Made by a program: the position numbers and the translations under genes
The notes under the pieces: generated by a model
What the model saw: only the letters and a program-made list of their open reading frames with translations
What the model was told of the DNA's origin: nothing
Database searches by the model: none
In this document: positions 44,410-55,400 of the stretch, in pieces
Position numbering within the stretch: the stretch's first letter is position 1
Layout: each line of letters begins with the position of its first letter
Assembly: GCA_037903475.1 (NCBI GenBank)
Contig: JBAJFG010000370.1
Coordinates: 558,001 to 622,000 of the forward strand
Source: Ancylostoma caninum
Lineage: Eukaryota > Nematoda > Chromadorea > Rhabditida > Ancylostomatidae
Length of the DNA: 64,000 nt
Reading direction: 5' to 3'

Positions 44410-47331
44410 TCAGCAATTGCACCTTCCGAAATGACACGGTAATCCGAAGCATTCATCGACAGCGTTGTCCTTGTTGCAGCTCTTTTGATTGCACAGCCCT
44501 CGAAGTGCATCAACAAACAGCGGGAATCCGGCAGCTTTGAAGCCCTAAACTCGTAGTTTTGGGAACAGTGCCCATCTACGTTGAACATTAATTGTTTTAC
44601 TGAGTAAATAAATAAATACAATAAGTGTGCTCCAAACTAACCGCTTGACAGTCGCATGTCTTCGTGATTTTATTGCATGCGCCTTTCAGACCACCGCAAG
44701 CAGCGTCACTTTCGCAGCTAGAAGGGAAGTTATTTAGAAGGTAAAGATAGAGATCAACGCACGTGGGCAAGCTCACAGCCAGAAATCCAGACAGGCGTTG
44801 CAGTTGCACTTGCCCACGAATGCTCCAAGGCACTGACCACCGGGGCAGTCCTCATCACCGTAGCAAACATCAAAGGCCTTGCAGGTCTTCTGGAACAGAT
44901 AGTTGACATCATAAGAATTCGAAAATGTCATATTTAGATGAATTATTACTAGCAACGTCATCTCAACAAAATTAGGAATTCCTACACAAGCTTGCACTCG
45001 AAGACCAACAGCCTTACGACCCTAAGACCCTTACGAGCCTGACCAGTTTTTTTTTTGGACTTCATTTATTTGTGCACAATATTAAAGCTATTTGACAAGA
45101 TAACTCCATTTTTCTGTCCAATTCTAGAGAAGCGGATGGGCTAAAAAAAGCGCAACAGGTACGCTGACCAGAATAGTATAGCACATCTCGTGCAAAACTA
45201 CCGAAGAGCACTTGTACAAGCATCAACTTTTGGAGAGCTTGTGGGTGGGGCAGAGGCGGGACTGCGGAGTTTTCTCATCATGTGCTCCCTTGCTAGTCAT
45301 ACATGCAGCACAGATTCTAGCCCGTTAGTGAGTGGATGAGCAGCTCTTACGGGGAGTACGAATTTGCTCGGAAGGTACACTTTCAGAAGTGAATTATTCG
45401 AAAAACGCCTCGGCCCCGCCCCCAGCTCCGCCCATAAGCTCCACAAGAATTGGGCATCGAAACAGAGCTTTTTTTTCAGCATCTTTGCACTGATCCACAC
45501 ATACTGTTATGATCAGCAGCTCCCGGAGATTGTTATTCCCAAATGTGTATTGTCCCTTAAAAGAAAATTTCACCGCAGAATCGCCTTAGCTGGCTGAGTT
45601 CGCCAGGGGCCTCGCATCACAAAATAGCCAACCAATCCGTTTTTGAGCTCCGAAATTCGGAAAGCTTTTAAATGGGACCAAAGAAAATGCAAGTTTATCC
45701 TTCTATCTACTCCTTTGCTGGGGTAGCTTAATACATCAAGGTGTGCTTCCAGCAAGCGCACAGGAAGGCATCTCGTACTCTACATAGGTTGCTCCACCGA
45801 GCTTCTTCTCAAATGAATACGATCAAGGATGTGGAAGTTGACCCTTTCCTAAAGGTGCCTTCTCACCTTCAAAAATTCATGATACATGGGATATACAGCT
45901 TACTTCCTTTTTCTTGCATATGATTCTTAATTGCTAAATACAAACATCTTGATGTGATTGAGGAACGCCTGCACAGAGCTCGTCCCCCATTCTCACCCAA
46001 CCCAATCTTATTTCGAAACTAACACTTACTTTAGCAACAGTAGTCGTTTCCACGGTGGTCTCTTCCATCATATCCTCATCTTCATCCTCATCGGCGCTCC
46101 TTTCCATTCCTGAAAGCATCTCCAATAGCTCTATGCTATGTTGTTTCAACCCTTGACCTGACTCAGAAAAGTCTTGATATAATTCGCAACAAAATTGAGT
46201 CAGGAAAAATAAAATTAGTACCAGAAGCCTCGACATCTTCTCGTTTCTGGCGAATCGATGTCGTAGCTTCATCACTGGGCTCTTCTTCCACCATGACGGC
46301 TCCTGATGCCTCGAGGCGAGTCATCTCTTCCTCGGTAAGTTCTCCGGTAACGACCAAGACCGGGTCCGTATCGAACAAAGGATGGCAGAATGCTGGAAAA
46401 GAAAGGCTTCAAATATATAATGACAGAAGGTTCCTTTCAGCAGCTACATTGTCCTAATGCATATAGTTCCGCATTTCTTCCACACACATAATTGATTTAA
46501 ATAGAACAAGCATGAAACCGAAGTGCCGCTCAACAAGTGCTGGTACGCACTTTTTGATCGGGACCCATTCAGGGAGAGCTTAGCGATCTCAGCCGAGAAT
46601 TTTTTGATGGTGTGGCAGGGTTAATTACGACCACCATAAAATAAGGAACAGCAGCCTCAAATGATTTCCACAAATGATTTGACGAGAAATTCAACGAAAA
46701 CTCTTCTTTCTTTTCGCGACGATAATCCTTAGATTTGCCAACTTTCCCGTTTCTCAGCGGGGAAGGTGGCCAATCTCAAGATCATCGTCGCACTAACCGC
46801 TCTCCTGATTTCCACAGGTATATGCTCCCTTTCCAGGAAAAACTTCATTGCATGGAAAACATTTTGCAGAAAGTGCTCTACGAATCACTCAAGTTTCTTA
46901 AAATTATCCACATTTTGATACAGTGGAGTTATTGCTTTAGAAACTGGCTATAATTGAAAAGGTGGCTAGAACGAAAAGTAGCCAGAACACTGCCAATGGG
47001 CCTTTAACAGATAAGACATTCGATAAACAATAGGTATTATGAATCTGATTTGTGAACTGACCAGCCTAGCGGTTGAGTTTAGGCATTTTCACTAGCCTTA
47101 TAACCTTATGAACCTAAGCTGCGGTGTCATGATAACAAATCCATGGTTTTACTTCTCTAGCGACCAGTCACTCTTTCTGTCATCGTCAATTTCCTGAGAC
47201 TAGCAACATGAAAAACCTACAATGTCTTCCTCACCCTACGCAGCAGCTGAACATATACAACTACTGAAAGCTGAGTTGAAGCAAAACTTACCAGTAGTAA
47301 GTGTTAGAGCAACGAGTAGTAGCATTTGCAT
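44410..47331 (-). CDS. Secreted cysteine-rich protein, paralogue B
   Basis: Model: exon 1 47331-47292 (40 nt, signal peptide MQMLLLVALTLTTG), exon 2 46392-46222, exon 3 46109-46030, exon 4 44889-44777, exon 5 44717-44642 (76 nt), exon 6 44544-44410 (135 nt, stop TGA). All introns are GT-AG with consistent phases. The propeptide is acidic and holds RQKREDVEASG, parallel to A, plus a run of Asp/Glu and Thr in exon 3. The cysteine domain reads CYGDEDCPGGQCLGAFVGK, CNCNAC, CGGLKGAC and ends CFGLPCHFGRCNC, residue for residue comparable with A. The 76- and 135-nt exons equal those of A. Dibasic KR between propeptide and EASG suggests processing. Function unknown. Confidence 0.83.
45320..45560. repeat. 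Dispersed repeat, copy in the intron of paralogue B
   Basis: About 200 bp similar, in the same orientation, to 53570-53760. Shared words include CCATGAGCTCC/CCATAAGCTCC, AAGAATTG and ATCAGCAGCTCC-like segments. No coding content. Confidence 0.5.
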
Positions 47332-48250
47332 TGTGGTACAGCCAGAGGGTTAGCAGCCGGCAGTTAGTGACAAGAAGGTGCGAATGCCACCTCGATGGGC
47401 GGTTCACTTCGATTTTGGATCGTAGATCACATCCACCTTACCTGGTGGCGCCGTAGTTCCGAATCAGCTACTACTATTCTAACTTTCGTAGGCTCACACT
47501 TATTACTGATACATGTCTTCATCTTGTGGATACGACAATGAGATGGAACTGCGATGAAAAAAAAAAACAGAAGTTGCCACCTTTCCGTTACAATGAGTAG
47601 TTCATGCAGGAAATCACTTTGGTGCACAACAGGAGAGTGACTTCTGGAACTGCTTAACGATCATTCAGCAGATGTACGATTTTGGAAGGGATTTCCAAGC
47701 CCAATTCCACGGTAAAACCAGTCACGGCAATTCCAGGCGATGCAGCTCTGGAGCTGGCTGGAGATCAGTGTAGACCACCTGTTTGAACGAGAGACACACT
47801 CCCACTCTGGCATTCTGGCCCTAAACATATCAGAGACACGCAGAAAACACTGCTCTCTGATCCTTTTTTATCCGAATGGCCCAAGGATTAAGTAGAAATA
47901 GTCAATTGTAAATGTTCCCTGATATGCATTCATGTTCCTTCCCAGGGAAGAACTTTGTCGACATTTTTCACTATGCAACAGATAAAGCAAGGGAAAGAAA
48001 GCTTTACATCCAAGACAGATTCTTGAGAGTGTCTTCCTTTTTGGAGAGATAGGCTGCGTTACACATTTTTGGAAAAGGCTCATTCAAATACACTCAAGGT
48101 GCACCAAAACACAGACACTACATGGTCCCAAAGTGACAGATCTTCAGGTTGCTCCACTCTAGAAGAGGGTGAAAAATTCTCATTCAAATTCTATCTTCTG
48201 CATTTAGATATCTCAAACTGCAACGTCTAATACAGCCAGGGTTTGACAAA
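47332..48250. other. No gene seen
   Basis: Upstream region of paralogue B. Promoter elements should lie here, but no motif is certain. No exon supported. Confidence 0.4.
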
Positions 48251-48422
48251 TCAACATGACCCAGCGCAAACGATTTCGTCAGGAACCTGGGCAAAGGGGA
48301 AGGGTGCACCGTCAGGCAGAGGACTCATAATATTTTCGCCAGCAAAGTACTCATCTTTAAAGAAAGCCCAATTGTTGGGATAATCCGGATTCTTCAAAGA
48401 GTTCTTTCTCTCCCACTGGTTC
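48251..48422 (-). CDS. Possible terminal exon of an unidentified gene
   Basis: After a good acceptor (TTTTGTAACAG) a 57-codon frame runs to TGA at 48251: it starts NQWERKNSLKNPDYPNNWAF and ends VPDEIVCAGSC. The composition (Pro, aromatic and charged residues, two late cysteines) looks coding, unlike most nearby frames. No upstream exon was found with confidence, so this may be a partial gene, an exon relic or chance. A perfect 26-bp inverted copy of part of it occurs at 48490-48515. Confidence 0.4.
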
Positions 48423-48515
48423 CTGTTACAAAAGACAATAAATAGTGAGAGAAATCTATCAGGCACAAATCACAGTCACAAATCACAGTCAACAATTGGG
48501 CTTTCTTTAAAGATG
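48352..48515. repeat. 26-bp perfect inverted repeat overlapping the exon
   Basis: Arms at 48352-48377 and 48490-48515 (core TTTAAAGAAAGCCCAATTG) are exact reverse complements 112 bp apart. Next to the right arm is a short direct repeat CACAAATCACAGT (two copies). One arm lies inside the candidate exon and the other in presumed intron. Confidence 0.8.
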
Positions 48516-48770
48516 TGTTGCAGCGTTAGCCATTCGTGGCCTTGTTATGTCTGGAAAAAAGTTCCTCTAGGAGACAGGGTGACAATCCGTGCGTCAATCC
48601 CCTCTCTTTGAAGATTTCGTGTTGACCGTTGCGGCAACTATGTAGTACCACAAGAAATTACACTCCCAACAAGTTCGACCCCAAGGATTAGTATCACCGG
48701 TGCACGTCAAAAAACTCGAAGAGGGGTATACGACACAAGAAATATGTATACCATTGTGATCAGCGTCGCC

Positions 48771-49293
48771 TTAAAGGCAAGGTCTGGATAAAATCCCATC
48801 TTCCGAATTTCTATTGGATTTGTAGCTTACGGCGACGCCTTGCACGAAAAGTATAGAAAAATCCCTGAAAAGGTGCCACAACAAACGCTTTCCATCGACC
48901 AATTTTGGTTTGGGGTTTGCGGGTTTGCGGCGTCCGTGCTTTCAGTTGACGTTATACGGCGCGCCTCCATGCAGTTTACTGTTGCTTCGTAGTAAAAAAA
49001 TCCATATTCAAAGGACTTGTGGTCCGTTTGATGGGGTGGGGAAAGTTTCACGAAGTGTTCGTTAGGCTGTATGTATCTGAGCGCCCATCGTTGTTCAGTA
49101 TGCACGCGCGCAGCTTTTGTCGGTTGGAGCGTGTTTTCCCACGGGCACCGTAATCCTCGGACATTTTGTCCCATATCTTGCGATAGAGCTTATATGGAGC
49201 TCCCAAACTTGAGATACATGCTAGACATATGGTTTGGACTCCAGAGAGCAAAAAACCTGGGTGGGCAAGATTTTGACCGGACCTTGCCTTTAA
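48771..49293. mobile_element. MITE-like TIR element at TTAA
   Basis: TTAAAGGCAAGGTC at the left (48771) and its complement GACCTTGCCTTTAA at the right (ending 49293), with similarity continuing to AAAATC, about 27 bp. The TTAA at both edges resembles piggyBac target sites, but a TA target is also possible. No transposase. Confidence 0.62.
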
Positions 49294-49647
49294 GATTACC
49301 CTAATGTCAAAACTCCAAAATCGATTTTGAGCTGAAGCGCTGCCCCAATAGGCGGATGTAATCAAAATCTGCATAGAATTTCGCTGCAATCAGATCGTCT
49401 TCAAGAATTTTAAATCTCTTCGAGCTCTTGGCGCAGTAAACATTGTTTGTTGCGAATACTTTTAACAGGGTTGCGATCAATTTATCATTGAAGCAACCCT
49501 ATCAATACAACTTTTTTTTTGAAAAAATCCTCCACTCTCACAAGAAATTCATTTAATACACAGAAGTCTAGAGTACAATAATGAATAGAATCTTATATGA
49601 TACAGAAGCTCTTCCATCATTTAATAAAGCCACATAATTGTAGCTGG

Positions 49648-49932
49648 CTAGCACATGCACCTTCCAGGGTTACATGTCAATACAAAGAAGTCCACGTCTT
49701 CCGTTGCTGCCGTGCACATCTTCTGATTACAGAACTTCATCAACGCTCCAACTTACAGAGGGAAACCGGCAGTTTTGTACTCCTAGAAAGGAGTGTTATC
49801 AATAATCTTACAACTCATCAAGCTAGAGGAGGCCTGAAAAGTCCATCAGTGCTTACTTCATTATAGTCGCCTATTTTCAGGTTCTTATTAGAGGCGTTTT
49901 CCAGGCCACCACAGTCAGAGTCGCTCTCGCAC
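49648..49932 (-). pseudogene. Cysteine-rich paralogue C, pseudogene (last two exons)
   Basis: Exons at 49932-49857 (76 nt) and 49782-49648 (135 nt, stop TAG), with sizes and splice sites exactly as in A and B. The first reads CESDSDCGGLENASNK where A and B have CGGLKGAC, and its final Cys-x-Cys has become GDY. The second has an in-frame TAA right after GFPL, and DCFGLxC has become DFFVLTC, while TCNPGRCMC remains. Four cysteines and the frame are lost without any indel. Upstream exons are not recognisable apart from a faint trace near 50190-50260. Confidence 0.8.
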
Positions 49933-51232
49933 CTGAAGATTCCATTTCATAGCTTTTTTTCCAAGGGGTCCATAATCTTCACGAAAGGCAAGAAATGAAA
50001 ATGGTGAGAAGAGGCTTTTTACAGTGAATAACTAAGAATTTACGTATTTGATTCTACATCTCTATTGAAGTTTTTGCTGTCTGGTACGTAGAGTGAATCA
50101 TATGCCACAATAGTACCAAAAAATAACCCTATTTTATGCTCAGCAACATGTTTAGGTACTTGTACCTCCAACTATGACTGACGATCTCCGCACGTGCACA
50201 TTTGCCTCCTTTTACAAATGATACATGATGCTTTTCAATTTCGATCTCTAGTACAGAAGTCTGGGCCACGTGTCAGTGAACATCCTTTCCTTCTTAATAG
50301 TCCTCGCAATTCTTCTCTTTTTATTTCTGTCTACCACATCGTCTACTAACATTGTGTAACCCTAGAATTGTTACAAAAACTCTCTCACTCTCTCTCATAC
50401 CCGTCCCGTTTCTCATTTCTCCCCCTTTTCCCAAATTTTGTTGTGTTTCAAAAGAAGCTCTCGCTAGTTTGTGCTTTCAATGGTTTTTGGATTTTGCTGC
50501 ATTAGTTGCAACGCTGGTTCAGTACGTATTTCTGCTTTGGAGCATATGGAAAGGGTTTCTTGCAGTTTTCTCAAGATGCGCAAAAAACATCTCTTTCTGG
50601 AAAATACTATGCTCTTATTAAGAATCAGTGGAAAATTTCCATGAAAACCGGAAGTAGGGGATCACAAACATGCGGAAATGTCACTCATCCATATATAGCA
50701 GCCAGTTCAAAACGCGAGGAAAGATTTGTGGATCTGCACGTCATTTGCGCTTGCGTTCCATTCCTTTGTTTCATACTCGGAAAAGTGGGATCTCCGCCGT
50801 TGTGGGGACCCAGACGTAAAGTAAAATCAAAAAATACTAATTATACCAATAAATAATTAATAAAGTTATACAAAAACAATAATAAAAGTAAACAATCAAA
50901 AATAAACTAATACAAGATTTTTATCTGTATTAGTAAAGTAATTTCAAAAATTTGGCAAACCATTCCCAGAGGGAAGCAAAATTCTCTCTTGTTCGGAATT
51001 TAAAATTGGTGCCCTGAGCATTGGCAATACATTTTAAGTCGACGGGCTAAATGACTCCCATTTTCAGAGCATAGTGAGTTAATTTACTTCCATTTTCAGG
51101 GCATAGCGAGTTATTTTATGTGTATTAAGTTACCAAAGCACAAACTGCACAAAGTAGCCGGCGCTAATGTCCCCTTGTTGGTATACAACTTCAACCAAGA
51201 ATCGCACGGACATCCGAATGTGTGAAATGTGC
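49933..51232. other. No intact gene; possible decayed exons of paralogue C
   Basis: AT-rich. On the minus strand about 50260-50180 contains a cysteine-bearing stretch faintly like the first mature exon of A and B, but with a stop. Nothing else is supported. Confidence 0.35.
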
Positions 51233-51410
51233 TACAGTCCTTGTCGAAAAGATAGACGGATTCCGTTACTGCAGAATCGTGGCGGGACCCGGACGAGAGA
51301 CGCGGAGAGAGAATGCTCCAAGTGAGAGGGTGGAGGAGGTCCCGCCGCGACTCTGCGACCGCGATGCTGTGAAACCGCGAGCGCAATCTATCTTTTCGAC
51401 AAGGACTGTA
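51233..51410. mobile_element. Short MITE with perfect 24-bp TIRs
   Basis: TACAGTCCTTGTCGAAAAGA (continuing TAGA) at 51233-51256 recurs as an exact inverted copy at 51387-51410, with TA at both edges. The 178-bp body is GC-rich and non-coding. Consistent with a Tc1/mariner-type MITE. Confidence 0.78.
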
Positions 51411-51499
51411 CATCCTGTGTATGAAAAAAGCGGATGGGAGGATGAGCGGGTCGTCGCTTCGTTTTCCCTGCCGATTTCAGTATCAATTTGTCGACCCCA

Positions 51500-51610
51500 G
51501 AGGAATGCAAGGTTTTGTTGGCCCGGTGTGGGGATCGAACCATCGACCGTGTCCGCAACTTCCTTGAATACAGCATAAAATTAGTCTGGTTAACCAACTT
51601 CGTGGTAGCT
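51500..51610 (-). repeat. tRNA-related SINE-like sequence
   Basis: On the minus strand a B-box GGTTCGATCCC (51530-51540) is preceded by an A-box-like TGGTTAACCAG about 60 bp earlier. It is flanked by AT-rich DNA. No full tRNA fold is evident. Confidence 0.4.
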
Positions 51611-52441
51611 TCGTACCATTTGCCATTAACGATCCCTCAACTATTGAAACGACTTCCTAGTCCCACATTGTCACACTTCATCCTTCACCGCATTTGTTGT
51701 TGTTCTTTGTTTGCCACTACTTCTGCTCTACAACTGCCACACTTACTAACGAGTACTAGTTATTTGTGAATGCAAATTTCTTCCACCTCACCTAGCTATT
51801 TGACGTTATGAAAAATCGTTTTCTAGAAATATGACGCTGTACCACTCCGTAGGACTCGCACATCAGCGGGTCGTATGAGTGAACGGTGTATTCTCGATAG
51901 TAGACTTTACTTCCCTCCCATAGACCGGTGTAGATCACCTTGGACTTTAGCCGGTGGACTGGGGGGAGGGGTGAAGTTCGTGATGAATTCCTAGAAAAGG
52001 TAAACCTTAGAGATAAACGCAATTACCACGGATAAACTCAATGATGAGTGCCAACCCTGGATATTGACCACTATTCTCCAGCAAAGAAATTTCAACCCAG
52101 AATAAAATGACGGATACAAACAAATCAGTAGAAAATTCATTTTTAAAACGACCAGAACGAATGTATTATAAATTATACCCGTAAGATGTCTTATACATGA
52201 AATGAGATCATATGCAAAGTTAACAAGAATGCAGAACCGTTACCGTGATTAACAAACACATATCGAACATTATTCAAATGCACATGAAAATATGTACTTG
52301 GAGGATGAAAAAGTGAAAAACGAGTTGTACATCTTAATTAACAAAATAGGAAATTGGACCAATTATGCAGGTGAACAATAAATCGAGACCTATGAGTGAG
52401 CGTTGAGGACAAAAAAGAAGAAGGCAAAAAAATTTCTGTGC
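51611..52441. other. Intergenic region downstream of rpm-1
   Basis: AT-rich; includes the presumed 3' untranslated region of the minus-strand rpm-1 gene just left of its stop codon at 52442. No exon supported. Confidence 0.45.
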
Positions 52442-55400
52442 CTAGAACGTGCTTATGTTGCGACATATACCACACCCGAGGGCAAACTCCTCGCCAGCAG
52501 GTGGATGCGGCCGTCGCAGAGGGCATGGACCTTCGCCGGGTGTTGCACGAGGTCCTGTGGGACATGGTGGAAACTGATTTCGGGGTAGACAGACGAGGCG
52601 TTGAAAATCGTCGTGACATGCTGCGCAAAAATGTGTTGTACCAAAGCTGAAAAAAAAAGAAACTCGGTAGTAAGAAGTAATTTCAATATATAAAAGGATT
52701 AACCACAAAGATGACTAATTTCTCACCAGAAGTAAACGGCAATGGAGCAGCAATATCGGCACTTGTACTCCAGATACTCAGCGCCATGTCGTCCACACAC
52801 TTCAGTGCCAGCCGGAGCTGAACAGCCGCCACATACCAGTTCAGCGGCGTTGTATTGGAAAGATTGTAACGCCTTAAATGAATCAACTACATAACAATTT
52901 CTATTAGCTCAATCAAAGAACTTCGGCTATGATTCCTCTCGTCGAACAAATTTATGCGAAAAGACTACGAAACCTTGGAGAGCAGCAACAGAACATGAAA
53001 CTCATCCTTTTCCAAAGTTTTTCTGATTTGATTAAGTTCTCCGGTCAGAGTCACGAGTGTTTCTCAATCACAGTGCACCTTCCACATCGTTCTCAATTAC
53101 TTCCTACTAAACCTCGTCAAGGTAATATCAGTTTTTCCCAAAATGATTCCCGTTATGGCCCAACTTTGTGGATTCCATTCAAAACGCAAGAGTGAACTGA
53201 CCCATCTCCCTCCCCCCTCCCCGCGTCAAAGCCTCCACCCTAGGGTACTCGGAGAAAAGATCGATGGGGTTCAGAACAGGTTTTTCATTATCCCCTCAGT
53301 AACACCGCCGCCCTCCTCTTCGGAATCGTTTTTGAGATTCTCACATGAAAGAATTTTCGGGAGTTCCTGGTCACAACGGCATACGTGATTCCCTTTGAAA
53401 CTGCCAAAAAACCGTTTTCGATGGACCAAATCCTGTGGGGTTTGTGGGCGGAGCCGAAACTCTATCACCCGCTTTCTTGAGGGTCACGCTTAAAGGTCAC
53501 GCATACAGTGCTCCTCCCATCCTCCTGCTAAGCGGACGCCAAGGAAGTCTCACAAACAGCGCAAACCTCTTCAAAAGGTGCGCTCCTAGGAGTGCTTTAT
53601 TCAGAAACGCCTTCGTCCACGTCCAGTCGTGCCTCTCAGTTCCGTCCATGAGCTCCCCAAGAATTGTGTATCAAAGCAGGATATTTCAGCAGTCTTGCAC
53701 GGAATCACTTATGTTATTGCGATCAACAGCTCCTTGAGATTCTTTTCACGTGAAAAGCTTAGAAAGATCCCAAGGGGGAACGGCGCCTCAGAGCAGAAAT
53801 TGACAAATGTGTCAAGAGCAGAATAAGCATAATAAAACTGATTGAACGAATGTTGAAATGTGCACGACTTACCATTTGACAACGACTTTCTCCTCCAAAA
53901 TACGCTTTGTTGCAAACATTGCAAAGGACATACATGTACCGATCCATCGCGTATTCCTCAGGTTTTCCAAAGTACTCACTAAAACCACAGATTGTACTTA
54001 TATACATATGTATACAATACTGCCCCGAAACATTTCTGAAATCAATACCTCTGGGGATCGGTGAGAGCCGTACAGCCTAGCAGTCCATCAAATTCCAGGC
54101 GCATGTTTGCTTTTGCAGCCACATCAGCTTTCAATGCCAGTAGGGGGTCAAGGAGATCGGCGAGACCAGGATGAGAGATCTAAACAAATTTGCTAAGAAA
54201 GAATATTGAATGAAGTAAGTTTCACAACTCACCGGTACGTTACATAATGGGCAGTTCATAAACCGGAACTGTATCCTGGGACCGGGCCAGCGTTTCTCTA
54301 GCACCGCTCTTACACAGTGATAGTGGAGCAAATGGCCGCAGCCCAGTTGTACACATGGAGCAGCACATAAACGATCCGTGAAGCACACGACACATACATC
54401 GTCACCATCTTGAGCTGTTCCTAGAAATTTACACCGTGACGATGAAAGGGCATTCACATAGCCACTGTGGATAACATATACGTACCTTCACTGGCACAGA
54501 TGAGACATGGAAGACACTGCTTTTCACCAGCAATTCCACCACATGGATGTCCACATGGTAGAGTTCGACAGCATGCAGTAGCCGAGTATCGCACACAGTC
54601 CGGATGTGAGCAAACACCAACAAGCTGGAAATATTGTAGTATACCTCTGAGACATCATCAAGGTTGGCGCTGGAAAAATCATTTCTAAATTCATCAAAAA
54701 TGGTCAGTAACACCTTATTCTTCCAGAAAAAAGCAATGCTTGAGTTTCGTCGTCGTGACATCGTCAAAAGCGCTAACATGAAATACGTTATCCATATTTT
54801 ACATACTGAAGACCGCTGAGAGGCAGGGCTCGGATGCACCACTGGGGTTACCCATGGCAAATGTGATAACTTATCTAGGTTTACCCTCCATCTAGTAGCC
54901 ATCAACATGTCTACCCATGTGTGACGTTGTTTATACCCATGAGTAATCACACCCATGGGTATGCGATCACCCATCTTATTAATGATGCCATCTTGCCCAG
55001 GGGAAGCATGGATCAAATAAATTAACCTGGATAAGCAGAGTAAAGCCGTCAAAGTTACCTGTAACCAGACACATGGTAAAATGTTCACTAATACATAACT
55101 GTGTAAGACGATGGGTAAAATATACGCCATCAAGGATAATTTTCCCACCTTGACGCAGCTTCCCCGCAGTGTGTATGACAACGGACATTATTTTCCATGG
55201 TAACGCTACCAAGGCTGCGCAAATATTAATGCACTGCAGATTAACCTTTAAATGGGACATCACTATGGGTAGCACTATCCATAGATAGCAAATTACCTGG
55301 AGCAAATTCCAAATATTGCCTAGTCACCTTCAAATTTCATCTGCACTTGACACTCATCAAAAAGACAAAATCAGTACATGAGCTAACATATGCGGCAAGG

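Noticed and set aside
50180..50260. First mature exon of cysteine-rich paralogue C
   Set aside because: Cysteine spacing is only faintly similar and a stop interrupts it; too weak to annotate as an exon.
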